Shown: positions 50,306-61,760, counted from the stretch's first letter. The stretch is DNA of 64,000 nucleotides from Agapetus fuscipes (GCA_951799405.1 OX637343.1:9464524-9528523), one strand, 5' to 3'. Notes: generated by a model not told the origin, from the sequence alone. Numbers and translations: made by a program.

Positions 50306-50611
50306 TAATTCATAACACACTGTATTGTCTTCAGCTTGGCCAGGTTACATCACAAACATTCCTCAAATTTCAAATATTTTGAGTCCATTGTGTTGGTTTT
50401 CTCGCCATGATATTTCGGTGACACTTTAACACTTGAGTACTTACCTAATTAGGCCTGTCGTTACTTTGGTCTTTGCCTGAATACTAATCAGTTCATTGTA
50501 CGCGTACGTAAACAAAATGGTACACCAAGCTATGTCACCGATGCAGGTAGATCAGATGGAGATAGTTGATTGTGGTGGGTGAAAAAATATTCCTGAAGTA
50601 TACGGGAAAAC

Positions 50612-50655
50612 CAGGGGGAAGTCTCGACGACCGTCGATAACTCTTACGTATCCTA
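50612..50655. mobile_element. MITE-I end fragment
   Basis: GGAAGTCTCGACGACCGTCG then ATAACTCTTACGTATC; the rest is missing. Confidence 0.65.
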
Positions 50656-50744
50656 AAGAAAAAAAAAATGTATTTAAAGTGTAAAAAATTGAAAAAAATA
50701 TGTCTGTCTGAATTTTTTAAATTTAAAAATAGTAACTTCACATT

Positions 50745-50885
50745 TTCTTCTTCTACCTTCTTCCTCAGCTTTTCTCAGTCCACTCCTGGACGTAGACTTC
50801 CACCAATCTTCGCCATCCTCTGTCTGCAGTTTCCTTGATGTCGTCCAGCCACCTCAGTTGGGGTCTTCCCACTTACCGCATGGAC
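50745..50885 (-). pseudogene. LINE C-terminal fragment
   Basis: The minus strand encodes GRPQLRWLDDIKETADRGWR and LVEVYVQEWTEKS, typical of the end of insect LINE ORF2. Confidence 0.68.
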
Positions 50886-50893
50886 ATTCTGGG

Positions 50894-51106
50894 ATGGAAG
50901 TCTCGACGACCGTCGATGGATCATTCTGTATCTATTTAAAGATAGGACGGAATAAAAAATGTCGGCAAATCAACAGCTAATCCATTTTTATGGAACAATT
51001 ATCAGCTGTTCATGTCTGTCTGTACATGTTTTTATCTGTTGTATCTTCAAATAGGTACGGTAAGATCAAGATCTAACGACGGCCGTCGAGACTTCTACCC
51101 CTGGAC
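50894..51106. mobile_element. MITE-I copy 2, full length
   Basis: GGAAGTCTCGACGACCGTCG faces CGACGGCCGTCGAGACTTC; internal AACAGCTAATCCA faces AATTATCAGCTGTT. Confidence 0.87.
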
Positions 51107-51109
51107 TTT

Positions 51110-51205
51110 GATGTGATACCGTCAATAAAAGACAGCAGATTGCTGTGGGGGGGTCACATCCAGCAAATGAACCATCGGAGCCTGGAAAAAACAGTGAGAT
51201 AGTTG
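51110..51205 (+). pseudogene. LINE fragment
   Basis: The plus strand reads KDSRLLWGGHIQQMNHRSLE, like the LGH-RM motif region of LINE C-termini. Confidence 0.45.
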
Positions 51206-51269
51206 ATTAACAAAGGGGGGGGGACACTGAATATCAAAATGGTCAAACTAAGAAAAAGAGGAAAATCTA

Positions 51270-51365
51270 CATGACGCCCCCACAGTGCTTGTTTGGCTTA
51301 TCTGCCATTTGATTCAAATATGACCTTTCAATGAAATTGACTTAAAAATCACATGTTACACAATT
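51270..51365. mobile_element. MITE-S arm fragment
   Basis: CCACAGTGCTTGTTTGGCTT and TGCCATTTGATTCAAA match the right arm of 864-1265 in reverse. Confidence 0.6.
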
Positions 51366-51466
51366 GAGCTAAAAAAAAAGTTACTCATCTTTTAATTTAA
51401 TTTTATTATTTTGATTGTTTGTTTTATAAAGTTAAATGTAATTAATTGTTTATATTCTATGACTTA

Positions 51467-51708
51467 TTCTTTGAATTATAGGTTAAGTATGAGGCTGACC
51501 GCCCATACTGTAAAGTGTAAACAATAGCGCTCTTTGCGATTGCCTGTTTGAGGGAAGGTCGGTAAAAATTGCAGGATTATGGATTTTACTTTGCGATTAT
51601 ACCTACATGCAGCATTTGTAAGCTAGAATTTACACGTGTATGTTTGCGGACATGCATTCAATATGAATTTTAAAGGTTAGTAATTTTTTGTAACTTAGAT
51701 TACAGATG
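51467..51708 (+). mobile_element. Rep-B, diverged
   Basis: TTTGAATTATAGGTTAAGTA start and GTAACTTAGATTACAGATG end; the core GATTGCCTGTTTGAGGG is altered. Confidence 0.75.
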
Positions 51709-52800
51709 ACAGCGCATGGTTTTGTTTTTTCAAATTAATTAAATTCAGTGAAATGAGGATCGTACATAAATTGACAAAGACAGTTATTGTGTCGTCACGT
51801 GGCTAGATTGTTGGGAAAAGGCATACAAATATTTCTTTATTTGTTGGATTATAATTGATTATTTTTATGAGCTTTCTGCGAGCATAGTCGTTGCCATATT
51901 TTTAGCCCGTTCCGACCAAAGCTATGTGCAGCATCTTTATGCAAGTATTTTGACCTTGAGAAGCCAATGGATTGATTTTACTCAATTAAATAAAACACAT
52001 ACTAAAACATTATAATTCTTGCGATAATCATTTAAAATCACGCAAAAATACAATTTGAACAATAATTCATTGTTATTATTTTAAAATACGCACATTATAA
52101 ATAACTATATGTAAGATTTCCTTGTGAAACCTTGAACTTGACTTTCCTAGCAGAGATCAGAACCATTCACAACCAATATTCTAGCCACGAACAGAACCCA
52201 TTTTCCTTGGTGCTTACTTTTTTATTTGCATACTATTATTTATATCGGAGAATATAACCAAATTCATTAATAAAAAGTTTCAAATGTTATTCAACAGGTG
52301 TCACTTTTGAAATGTGAATTTAATTTAATTTTTCTTTGTTAGACTTGAATATTTTTTTTACTATTGTAGTATAAAAGATCGACTCAGTGGGTTGGAACCA
52401 AAGATGACTAACCCACATTTCCATTATTTTGAGTAAACGGACTTCAAAGTGTCGGCCCAAATAAATTTAATAAATTTTGACAGATTTTAGCACTTGTAGT
52501 AGATATGAATCCTTGTGGTCATCTTTGGCTCTGTTATATATTGAAATAAAGGGGAAGGATGCGTGCCTAAACATAAGTCAATGTGCCTAACTTATTTTTC
52601 TTATTATTGTGGGTTAGTCATGTTTGGCTTTGACCCACTCGTATCTACAAGAAATAATTTTAAGAAAACGATAATATATGGAGTTGTTCAGGAAAAGATG
52701 TTTGGGATTATTTATAGGTGTTTTTCTACTCCCATTTGGTAATTTACTAATTACAAAACGGCTAACGTAATGACAATGACATACATTTCTACACCCGTTG
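51709..52800. other. Unassigned AT-rich spacer
   Basis: One GTCGTCACGTGGCTAGATTG block near 51790 belongs to the dispersed GTGACGTCA-linked repeat; nothing else recognised. Confidence 0.3.
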
Positions 52801-52813
52801 CGTAATGTTACAT

Positions 52814-52880
52814 TCATCATCATCATCATTCATCATCATTCAGTCATCATGATGACTGAATAGTCGAAAACGTTAGTACT
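52814..52880 (+). other. CAT microsatellite and CTGANGA-like hairpin module
   Basis: CATCATCATCATCATT units, then CATGATGACTGAATAGTC-GAAAACGTTAG, where GACT-GAAT-AGTC can pair. Confidence 0.55.
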
Positions 52881-53026
52881 TAGTATAATTTAACATTTAA
52901 TTTTTTAATTATATTATATTTGTGAAATTAAAAACAGTGTTCAAAAGTTAAAAGTGTTGTTTATTTGAATACCAAACCAAAAACATGAATTTTCACAGTA
53001 TTAATACACAAACCATAAAAAATATT

Positions 53027-53094
53027 ATATGTGTCTGCTTGTGGGCATAAATCTAAAATGTAATATATCTTTGCAACTTAGATTAGATTAGATA
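53027..53094 (+). mobile_element. Rep-B 3' end
   Basis: TGTGTCTGCTTGTGGGCATA and GCAACTTAGATTAGATTAG. Confidence 0.75.
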
Positions 53095-53415
53095 ATCGAA
53101 GGGAATGATAAATTACACGGTTTGACAAAAGGAAGGTTTTAATAACTTCAAATGGACGAGTACATTATAATGACTATTATTTTCTATTTTGTTATATACT
53201 TAATGGTCGTAGAAAAAGTATTGTATGCCGCTGCACGTAATTAGTCTTTGTAACACTCTTGCTGTCTATTGTGCCATTCGGCTGCGCCTCATGGCACAAA
53301 CTAGCACTCGTGTTACAAAGACTATCAGTACTTGGCAGTGGTATAAATAATTATTTATACATTGCAGCTATTTTTTATCAACCGATAAATGCTTCAGATT
53401 TTTTGACGTGATCAA

Positions 53416-53587
53416 GGCTGGAAGTCTCATCACCACGGTAATTCTTACATACCGAATATCGGTAATATTTGTATGTCAACCTGTCAATCCAAGATGGCCG
53501 CAAATGAACAGCTGATTAGTCTTCAAACAAATATTACTGATATTCGGTAGGTAAGAATTACCGTGGTGATGAAACTTCCAGACCAGG
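53416..53587. mobile_element. MITE-H copy 4
   Basis: GGCTGGAAGTCTCATCACCA faces TGGTGATGAAACTTCCAG, nearly complete. Confidence 0.89.
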
Positions 53588-54430
53588 TTTCAGAGCCATA
53601 CGTGATGATTGTTTTTTTCGCCATCGATGATATTATAGCCAACACATATTTATTGTCGATACGATAGCTTCTGTACGAGGGGTAGAGATAAAGATATTAA
53701 GTATATAAATAAGATACAAACTTCTAAAATATGCCAGTCATAGTTCATAATTTTATTTATAACAAGCAGAGTAACTTTTTTTATAGAAAATAGAGCATTT
53801 AAATTATTGCATTTATTAACTGAACTATACTAGTTCCACGACAAATCGGTCACAGACAACCCGTCCATAGACAGCTCGGCACATGGGAAAATTGATCGCA
53901 CGACACATTGTCCACACGACTTTTCAGTCACATGCAATATATGTAAATATAATGTAAATAGTAGATTAATATAGGTATACATCGTAGGTAGTAATAGTTT
54001 TTATAGCATTATGTCAAAAGTAGGTTAATATAGATGTACACCGTAGGTAGCAATAGACCTAAGAAATCTAGAAATTAAATGATCCTTTTGTAGTCTCGAA
54101 CTTGGTAGAATATTCGGGAATGTGCTGGCAAAATTAGTCACTGGAAAGTACTGTCTGTGTAGTATATAAGGCGGAGAATTGAGTGTGCTAAGCGAGTGCG
54201 ATAGTTGGCTTTGATTGAAGAGTGTAAGCGATACCAAACTGTGAAAAATAAATTTCTGTTACCAAAAGAATAAATATAATTTGTAGAAATAAATTAAGTG
54301 TAAATAAAGATCCTGAAAGAAGACCTGTGTGTTTTAATTTATAGACTTTTCGAACCTAAAAACATTACAATATGGTCCAAAACCAGCTCCATCCCTGAAA
54401 AAGAATAAAAAATTATAAATAGTAATTTAT
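53588..54430. other. Unassigned spacer
   Basis: Includes AGGTAGTAATAG and AGGTAGCAATAG, a short diverged direct repeat about 60 bp apart; no coding signal. Confidence 0.25.
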
Positions 54431-54645
54431 ACCTTGACTTATAGCTTGGTTGGTTGAAGCTAGCCAGACATACTGTACAACATGTTTCACTATGCCAATG
54501 TGACCCCAGTTTCAGGGAAAGTCGGCAAAAGTTGCAGGACTTATGTTCATTTGAGGTCTGAATTTTAATTTGTAAGTATACACATCCAGCATTTGTAAGC
54601 ACGAACTTACATGTGTCAGTTTGTGGACATGAATTTAAATTAAAG
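54431..54645 (+). mobile_element. Rep-B, 3' tail lost
   Basis: CCTTGACTTATAGCTTGGTT and AGTTTCAGGGAAAGTCGGC. Confidence 0.82.
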
Positions 54646-54755
54646 TTTAAGGGTCTGTGTGTTGACATCGTAAAAATTCATTTAAGATTAATAATGTAAA
54701 AATAAAACACAAGGTTTTTCTTCATTAATTGATTTATTTCTTCGTGCGTTTTCTA

Positions 54756-54850
54756 TGTTACCACACCATTATCGAGTTTTGATCTTGATAATGGTGTTAT
54801 AACATCGAAAGCGCTCAAGAAGATAAATGAACTTGTGAAGGTAACTTTTG
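54756..54850 (+). mobile_element. Hairpin with GAAAGCGCTC module
   Basis: TACCACACCATTATCGAG faces CTTGATAATGGTGTTATAAC, then ATCGAAAGCGCTCAAGAAGA. The last part matches 6255-6285. Confidence 0.5.
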
Positions 54851-55420
54851 TCCTGTATCGTTACATTATGAATTTTCTATACATAAGATATAATATGTCT
54901 TTAGTTCACCTTGGCCTTCTGTGTATATTTTTAATCTGTAGCATAAGTCGGAAATGTATATACATATACATAGTCATGAAAATATACTAATGTATTTATT
55001 TACTTTATAAATAATACTATAGGAAAATTACAAAACATTTTAAGTGAAGTATAGCAATCACACAAAATCTCTTTTTGGAGCTGCAGCACCTTAATTTAAA
55101 GCCATCAAGTAGTTGCTTTTGTGACGATGAAGTTTCTGCATAACAAATTGTATGGGGTTACGGGGCGAGGACAATTGAATTATGTACGACCGGTTTTTTA
55201 ATTATATTGAATGACACAGACTTTTTTCTTTAAATGCACTTCCAAATAATAGATGCACAAGCCACAAATTCTAGACTCGGATGTCACACGGCTGGGTTGC
55301 TAAGGAAAGGCAAATTAACATTGTTTTATTGGTTAGGTTTGGCTAGGGTTTTTTTTAAATTACAATTTTGAATTTTTATTTATTTTGATGTCTATCTTAA
55401 AAATGTAATTTATTGTGTAT
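54851..55420. other. Unassigned spacer
   Basis: AT-rich; GATGTCACACGGCTGGGTTG at 55279 is another member of the dispersed GTGACGTCA-linked repeat. Confidence 0.25.
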
Positions 55421-55422
55421 AT

Positions 55423-55668
55423 TCCTTGACTTACAGGTCGGTATGCGGCTGACTAGCCATGCTGTAGAAAATGATTCACTTTGCCAAGGTCACCCCTGTT
55501 CCAGGGAAGGTCGGCAAGAGTTGCAGGGTGTATGTTCATTTGAGATTTAGTTCCACATGCGGCATGTTTGAGCACGAACTTATACGTGTATGCTTGTGAA
55601 AATGCATATTATGTGAATCCTCAATCTTAAATATATTTGCAACTTGGATTAGCTTAGATTAGACTAGG
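55423..55668 (+). mobile_element. Rep-B, full length
   Basis: CCTTGACTTACAGGTCGGTA to GCAACTTGGATTAGCTTAG with a good core CACCCCTGTTCCAGGGAAGG. Confidence 0.88.
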
Positions 55669-55744
55669 TTGCTAAGGTCCTTAGTCGTATACACCTGTGA
55701 CGTGTGCCCGCCGAGAAAAAAAAACCTATTTAAACTTTGAGTGC

Positions 55745-55812
55745 CCGGTCGAAAGCTCAGTTGGTAGAGTGCTTGAATTCCATGCCGCGAGTTCGGGTTC
55801 AAATTCCACCGA
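55745..55812 (+). mobile_element. SINE-A head only
   Basis: A box AGCTCAGTTGG and B box GGGTTCAAATTCC; the element stops right after the tRNA-like part. Confidence 0.78.
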
Positions 55813-55924
55813 AAAATGCATAACGCCAAACAGAAAATACCATGAACAGAAAAAAATAACATTGGAAAATGGAATACATACTAATTCTTATGCCACATTT
55901 TCCTACCATCAGGGGTGGTAACGG

Positions 55925-56180
55925 CAAATTATGCATTAATTAATCAATTTTTGTAATGTTTTGTCATGTGATGTTTTTTTTCATGAGCTGTTTATGGTAG
56001 GTACGTAATGTTCCTTCAAGCTCTATAAATCATCATCATTCTGTTTTGGTTAGGTATGTGAGTTTTTCCCATGTGATGTTTTGTCATGTGATGTTTTGTC
56101 ATGTGATGAACTGTCATGTAATGTAAAATCATGTGACGTTATGTCATGTGTTGTTTTATCACTGTGCTGGTATATCCTGT
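55925..56180. repeat. Degenerate GTCATGTGATGTTTT repeat
   Basis: The words TTTTGTCATGTGATG recur about seven times with variable spacing. A related tract lies at 60640-60790. Confidence 0.75.
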
Positions 56181-56670
56181 CAACCCAACCCACTCCCTTT
56201 CTGTGAGGATCCAAAGGTTTGAACCACTAGTGCATTAGTCCAAAGAATATTGTCTTTCAAGACACCCTGTTTCAAATAACAATCTAAGTAAATAAATAGA
56301 TACAAAGATGCATTATAAATAATTGTTGGTTGTAAATAAGCCACGATATATGTAAAAACTTGTAAATAATAGTCTATCCTTCATTTGCTAGGAGAAATAT
56401 TCCATACTGCAACAATTAAGCCTATGAAATTAAACAATTTGGAATAATATTCAAAACGTTTTAAGAATATATACTGACAAGGGTGGTTTTAAAACCGATC
56501 TCTAACGGCCTTATTCATTAGATTGGTTGAACCCAAAACTGGAGTTAAACCAACTTATTAGTATGGGAAAACCGACCTTATACTGGTTTAAAAATTAAAA
56601 CCTTTTTATGAATAAAGCGGTCACGTTTTACTTCTTGTATTAATTTTTCGACAAAAGACCATAAAGATAA
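56181..56670. other. Unassigned spacer
   Basis: Around 56500-56620 a short inverted arrangement (GGTTGAACCCAAAACTGG, then AAACCGACCTTATACTGG) hints at a small MITE. Nothing firm. Confidence 0.25.
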
Positions 56671-56676
56671 CGAACC

Positions 56677-57070
56677 TATTTTCAAATATGTCCTTTGCTG
56701 ATTTGAAAAAATAATATGCCTTTACCAAATATCGGTCACCATGGATTCATCCAACCTTGCTGAGAACTTTAATCTTGATGAAGATGATGATGATGTGGAT
56801 GATGATAATGAGGTCGATGATGATGAGGATGATGTCATAGATATTCCTGTTGCTGAAATTGTTAAAAAAAAAATCTTGATATTTTCCAATATGCTCTTCA
56901 CTGGGTTGAAAAATTCAAATTATTCCTTTATCAAAGATCGGTCATCAAAGGCGCATTCAGCCTAACAGTGACTGGGTATTGCTTGAGAAGTGGTGCTTTC
57001 TACAGCAACGACCGAGCTCGCGGAGGGCTCTTGAGGTGTGATTAACACAGAAACAGCGCTCACTAAAAAC
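56677..57070 (+). mobile_element. SINE-C with internal duplication around a GATGAT tract
   Basis: The mid-body block (TTTTCAAATATGTCCTTTGC then CGGTCACC) is followed by a GAT-rich tract, then a second body and tail (GAGGGCTCTTGAGGTGTGAT, ACAGCGCTCACTAAA). Confidence 0.72.
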
Positions 57071-57364
57071 AACCATGTAACGAATCTGTAAGCTATCTTG
57101 CAAAGATTTATATAAAAATTTTAGGCTTTTATTCAATACACGCACGGCAGACGCAGAGACTTTACCCACCTCCACCCACCAAGTTCATACAACTCATGCG
57201 GAGTCGCTTCACTTGGTGATACTTCACTTGCAATGTTTTTTTGGCGGCGGAAGGCCTTCCCGTTGAAGTTAATCAGCTAAAGTTACTCTACTCAAGAAAG
57301 GAAAAAGAGGATCCTCAAATCAGGGGCTAACGCATGACTCTAAGAAGTCCCACCCTCCCCAGAA
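57071..57364. other. Unassigned, may be R1 3' flank
   Basis: Moderate GC; no coding signal. May include the 3' UTR of the minus-strand R1 element. Confidence 0.25.
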
Positions 57365-58245
57365 CGTCGAGGTTACTGAAGCTAATGTGCCTGACGGGAG
57401 CCCCTCATTGACGTGTATCGAACGAGTTGCCATCCGCGCTGAGCGCAGTAAGTTATGGGTGTACATACGTCAATATGTATGGGTGTCGCGAGGACTGACT
57501 GAGGGCTAATGGTCACCTCTGCCGAGTCTTGAGCCCGCGGCTGCGAACTCGTGCCAGGACTGGCAGAAGCGGCGGAATGCAAGGTAGTTGGCTCTACTGG
57601 CAACGAGGTCCGCGTAGCCGACCGGTCCGGAACCGGCCGGCCGGACTGCGTCGATGAGGAGCTCTCGTTGAGAGTGCAGCAGAGGGCAATCCCACAGGAC
57701 GTGCCGCACGTCCTGGGCAGTGGGTCCGCACAAACACTCCCCTCCACCCTGAGAGATGACGCCCCGTTCTAAAAGGTAGTGCGCAAATTTCCCGTGACCA
57801 GTGAGGAACTGGCTGGTGAAGTGGTCCGGGACGAGCCACCGCGCAGCCATGCGCTCCCTGATCGACGGAAAAAAGGAGTAGATGACCTTGTCACACGATG
57901 TGACGTCCCAGTACCTTTGCCACTGTGCGTATATAGCGTCGCGAACCGAGTCCCTGACACGCTGCGTCAGGCGTCCATCCGGCGGCGGCGGGATCACCTG
58001 ATGTTCAAGCTTGGCCGGGAGGCCTCGCCTGAGAGAACCGATAGCGGCGCGGTACTGGAGCTCGAGGTCGAGGGGGAGCACCCCGGCTAGGGCCGGGAGC
58101 GAGTCCGTCGCGGTGGATCGGTACGCTTTTGTCAGGAGGAGCAACGAACTCCTCTGACCGGAAAGCGCCGCGCGTCGTGCATTTCCACGCCGACACTTGT
58201 CCGCCCAGCATGACGCCGCATAAGCGGCGGTGCCGAGGAAGACCG
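57365..58245 (-). pseudogene. R1-clade LINE, C-terminal part of ORF2
   Basis: The minus strand has an open frame to a TGA at 57506: AYRSTATDSLPALAGVLPLD, DAIYAQWQRYWDV, QFLTGHGKFAHYLLERGV, and a CCHC-like knuckle C-L-C-G...H-V-L-W-D-C-P. These are standard for the post-RT region of R1/TRAS/SART elements. It is 5'-truncated at a Rep-B junction near 58245. The GC content is far above the surroundings, which suggests a fairly recent insertion. The open frame continues about 23 codons into Rep-B, which is chance. Confidence 0.88.
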
Positions 58246-58403
58246 AGTCGTGTAAGTTTGCGTTTACACATGCTGCATGCGCACTTACAAAAAAAAACAA
58301 ACCAGACATGAACATAAGTCTCGCAACTCCTTCCGCCCTTCCCTGAAACGGGGTGACATTGGGAAAAGCAACATTTGTTTTCCAGCATGAGAAGAATTTC
58401 AGC
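58246..58403 (-). mobile_element. Rep-B, joined to the R1 element
   Basis: GTTTGCGTTTACACATGCTG and TCCCTGAAACGGGGTGAC; the 3' part is replaced by the R1 LINE. Confidence 0.77.
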
Positions 58404-58428
58404 CTTTAGCCAACCTGAGAAAAATTAT

Positions 58429-58496
58429 AGGTTCCACATGCGACACCTCAGGGACAGGGCAGATAAAAGTGGCACTGTATATGCAGCTTAGTTCCT
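58429..58496 (+). mobile_element. SINE-A 3' end
   Basis: AGGTTCCACATGCGACACC and ATATGCAGCTTAGTT. Confidence 0.68.
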
Positions 58497-58826
58497 TATA
58501 TCACTCATTTAAAAAAAACCTTATATTATGATTTGATCGTATAGGTACATATAATTAAATTTTCTACAATTTATTTGTTTACTCAATAAACGGACATGCT
58601 TCTCATTAAGCCGCCGTAACCTTTGGCTGAACCGCTCAAGAAAGAATCATATCGGAATGATCTATGGATCAGTGGCTTTCTAGGAACATCTATCTCGTAG
58701 ATCTCGCATGACGTCAGCAGCAATCATCAATCCTAGGGATGTTATGGATACGAAGTTTCGGATATGGATACGGATACGGGAAGTATATTAATTCGGTTTC
58801 AGATACGGATAGATACGAGTATAAAT

Positions 58827-59072
58827 ATATATACAAGGATAATTTATTTGGAAGGTACACATAATAAAAGAGCTCCGTTTTTGTGTATGTCACACCTCAA
58901 GGGCCCTCTTAAATCACGGATAAGATATTTTTGTAAAGAGGTATCATAAGTGCTCCTTTTTAAAGATATCAATAGTTTTTGCCTTCCTCACATTAGATGG
59001 TAGTCTGTTCCACTCCATTGGGCCTGCCAATTACTGGAAAGCACGGTCCCCAAAATTAGACCATGTCTGACG
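58827..59072 (-). mobile_element. L2-E LINE 3' end inside TIR-P
   Basis: TATATACAAGGATAATTTAT, the shared GTCACACCTCAAGGGCCCTC and GTCTGTTCCACTCCATTGGG. Confidence 0.82.
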
Positions 59073-59219
59073 GTGCAGATATGGAATTACTTCGGATATC
59101 CTCTAGTCTCGGATAGTTTCGGTAACGGATATTAGATTTTTAGGATATAATATTTCATTTTATCAAGCTATATTTGATTTCAAGTGTGTTTATAATTTCA
59201 TTTCCCGAAATTTTCGTGT

Positions 59220-59395
59220 TCCTTGACTAATAGGTTGGTGTGAGGCTGACCCCCCTGCTTTATAAACTTGGTTAACTTTGGCCAATTCCAGCGCGGTTTT
59301 AGTTTTTTTAAAGAAGGTAGGAGTTGCAAAGTTTATGTTCATGTGAAGTTTGGTTTATTTTCTAATGCACAAATGCAACATGCCGATATGTTTAT
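59220..59395 (+). mobile_element. Rep-B inside TIR-P
   Basis: CCTTGACTAATAGGTTGGTG and GGAGTTGCAAAGTTTATGTT; truncated before the GCTTGTGGG part. Confidence 0.78.
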
Positions 59396-59403
59396 TATTT
59401 TTG

Positions 59404-59605
59404 TTTCGGATATCCGACAGTTTCGGTTACAGATACGGTATTATTTTTTCGGATATCAGATAGTTTCGGTTACAGATACGGTATTCTTTTTTTTCTGATA
59501 TCAGATAGTTTCGGTTACGGATACGGTCATTTTTTTATTTAGGATATTCGATGGTTTCGATTACGTATATGGTTATTGTTTTTGTTTCGAATATCCGACA
59601 GTTTC
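59404..59605. repeat. Minisatellite inside TIR-P, about 45 bp x 4.5
   Basis: Unit of the form TTTCGGATATCNGANAG, TTTCGGTTACAG and ATACGGTATT, with variable T-runs. Confidence 0.85.
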
Positions 59606-59771
59606 ATAACATCCCTAATTGATACAATAAAATGCAGTCGTTTGTAACCTTTACGTTGAATAATTTCCATATTTATAGTTTTTTTTTCCAGCTTTTGTAT
59701 TATTCTTTTTAATTATTTTACACACATTAATTGCGCACGTGTAAGACAAGATCATTTTCTCATGACACATT

Positions 59772-60028
59772 CCTTGACTTTGGTATGAGGCTGACCACCC
59801 AAACTGTAAAAAAATTGGTTCACTTTGCCAATGTCACCCCTGTTCCAGAGAAGGTCGGCAAAAGTTGCAATGTTTATGTTCATTTGAGGTTTGGTTTTAA
59901 TTTTTAAGTAGGTACACATAAAGCATTTGTAAGCGCTAACTTACACGTGTATGTTTGAGGGCATGCATTTGATATGAGTTTTTAATGTTAATATATCTTT
60001 GCAACTTAGATTATAGATTATTATCACC
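59772..60028 (+). mobile_element. Rep-B, full length
   Basis: CCTTGACTTTGGTATGAGGC start (short deletion of ATAGGTT) and GCAACTTAGATTATAGATT end. Confidence 0.9.
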
Positions 60029-60221
60029 GATCTTAGTTAGAAGTGGCGCTGAATGAAGAAGAAGTTTTGATAACACAATATAAAAAGACCTTTGTTAAAT
60101 ACATAATTGGTATCAAGAGGACAATTATCTTATTATCCGATGAAATCGACAGTTTAAAGAGGACTTTTGTCACGAAATTGCTAATCTGCCCTCTACATGG
60201 TATGCATGAAGCCCCTCCTTA

Positions 60222-60298
60222 CATGATGATGAGTTGATGATTTCTTTATAGCGCCGTTTCGTGATGTAGTCACTCCAAGGGCACTCGTGCAAATGATG
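60222..60298 (-). mobile_element. CR1-L 3' UTR fragment
   Basis: GATGATGAGTTGATGATTTC and GTCACTCCAAGGGCACTCG match 598-660. Confidence 0.7.
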
Positions 60299-60572
60299 GT
60301 CCGGCCGATGGCGCAGTTAGCAGACTGCGTGTATTTCATGCCGAAAACTCGGGTTCGAATCTCAACGAGAGTGTCAGAAAAGATTTACTATTTTTGTATT
60401 TATTTCAAAAACAAAATAGTTCACTCAGCCTTCACGAAAAATGAGAAACCTTTACTTCCACCGAAGTGATTGGCGTATTGGCCAGTAAAAATAAATAGGT
60501 TCATTTGCCACATGTGACCCTTTAGGAAAAACGTGGCAAGAAGTAACACTTCATGTGTAGCGTAGTTGCGTT
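60299..60572 (+). mobile_element. SINE-A, subfamily variant
   Basis: A box TGGCGCAGTTAGCAG, B box GGGTTCGAATCTC, end GTGTAGCGTAGTTGCGTT. Confidence 0.84.
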
Positions 60573-60639
60573 AACGCCCCTGATTATCATTCATCATCAC
60601 CTGTGCAATTTATGGTATGTTCTGTTTCAGATATGTGAT

Positions 60640-60790
60640 GCTTTGTCATGTGATGTATTGTCTTTATATTGTCTCGTCATAGTGATGTATTTTATGTGTT
60701 GTTTTATCATTGATATGTTTTGTCATGTGACGCACCGTCGTTGTGATGTAATGGCATGAGTCGTTCTGTCATGTGTTGTTTTGTCACTGT
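60640..60790. repeat. Degenerate GTCATGTGATG repeat, second tract
   Basis: TTTGTCATGTGATG words, as at 55925-56180, with TCACTGTGCCATTCTATCC at the end. Confidence 0.68.
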
Positions 60791-61150
60791 GCCATTCTAT
60801 CCCATAAAGGCGAAGAGCTGTGGAAAGACCCTTATTGAGATAACTTACCGGATTAGTGGCATGACTGAAGGAGGAAGGCGTTAAAAGGACAGCGGTGGCT
60901 GCGTTTGATCATGATGTCCAACAACCACCTCTCTTGAAGTGTGTTTGTTTATGATATTAGTTTGGCTGACGTACAAGATCCCTACTCCATGTGTCAGCGC
61001 ATAAAGTTCATATTGCTATGATAATCATCGACCTTTGTTAACCTGTGGACTACCAGACACTGGATAACATCTTGATTTTTGATATTTTTTAAAATGAAAT
61101 TCCAACGAAACACTGTTAATTTTCACCAATTATTAATTTACTTCAATTTA
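60791..61150. other. Unassigned spacer
   Basis: No recognised signal. Confidence 0.25.
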
Positions 61151-61154
61151 TTTT

Positions 61155-61190
61155 AACGAATGTTTTCGATTAACATCATCGTCAGGTACA
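61155..61190 (-). other. CTGANGA hairpin module
   Basis: On the minus strand: CCTGACGATGATGTTAATCG, then AAAACATTCGTT. GAT-GTTA-ATC can pair. Downstream GTGTTTCGTTGG lies at 61105 in reverse. Confidence 0.55.
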
Positions 61191-61469
61191 TTCAAATTTA
61201 AAAATGGAAATGTCATTTACGTATAAGAATAATATATTAGTTTGATCCAATGTCAATAAAATAAAATAAAATAAAGTTATAAAAGCATTTAAAAATAATT
61301 CAATAAAGTAGGTACATTAATAATTGTAAAATAATCATTTGGATTAACGTTCAATTTATTTATTTTTTGTATTAAAATTTTGAAAACACGATGAATACCA
61401 AAAATATTGATTTCAACACAAAAGTCAAAGTACAACAGTCCGGAAAGCTCCAGCTCCCACAGACCACGG

Positions 61470-61542
61470 CAACAGATCCCGGAAAGCATCACTCCAGCAT
61501 CATCAGCCGGCTGTGTAAGCCTAAAACTCTTATTCAAAGTAC
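61470..61542. repeat. Repeat Q copy 2
   Basis: ACAGACCACGGCAACAGATC and CATCATCAGCCGGCTGTG. Confidence 0.72.
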
Positions 61543-61760
61543 AACAAACAATGTGGAAGGAATAATAAAGTCAACGCTGTATTTTTTTAGCAAACCCACA
61601 ACTAGCTACATTTTCGTATCAATTATTTTGCTTTTATTATTTATCAAAAGTGACCCAAGTATAAAAGAATGCGTAATCTCCGCTCCATTGTGTACATAGA
61701 AAAAAAAAAAATTTAGCAGTGCAGTTGTATTTTTCGTACATTGTTTCACTTCTATAATAT

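Larger units (their letters stand above)
58734..59617. mobile_element. TIR-P, transposon-like element with nested L2-E and Rep-B
   Basis: Terminal TAGGGATGTTATG faces CATAACATCCCTA. The interior is a degenerate array of TTTCGGATA and GATACGG words. It carries an L2-E 3' end and a Rep-B copy. The terminal sequence is hAT-like in style; no transposase remains. Confidence 0.7.

Noticed and set aside
56741..56965. An acidic Asp-rich protein (DEDDDDVDDDNEVDDDEDD)
   Set aside because: It is the translation of a GAT-rich microsatellite inside SINE-C.
57506..58315. A single 269-aa host protein on the minus strand
   Set aside because: The N-terminal 23 codons are Rep-B sequence read through by chance, and the rest is the C-terminus of an R1-type ORF2.
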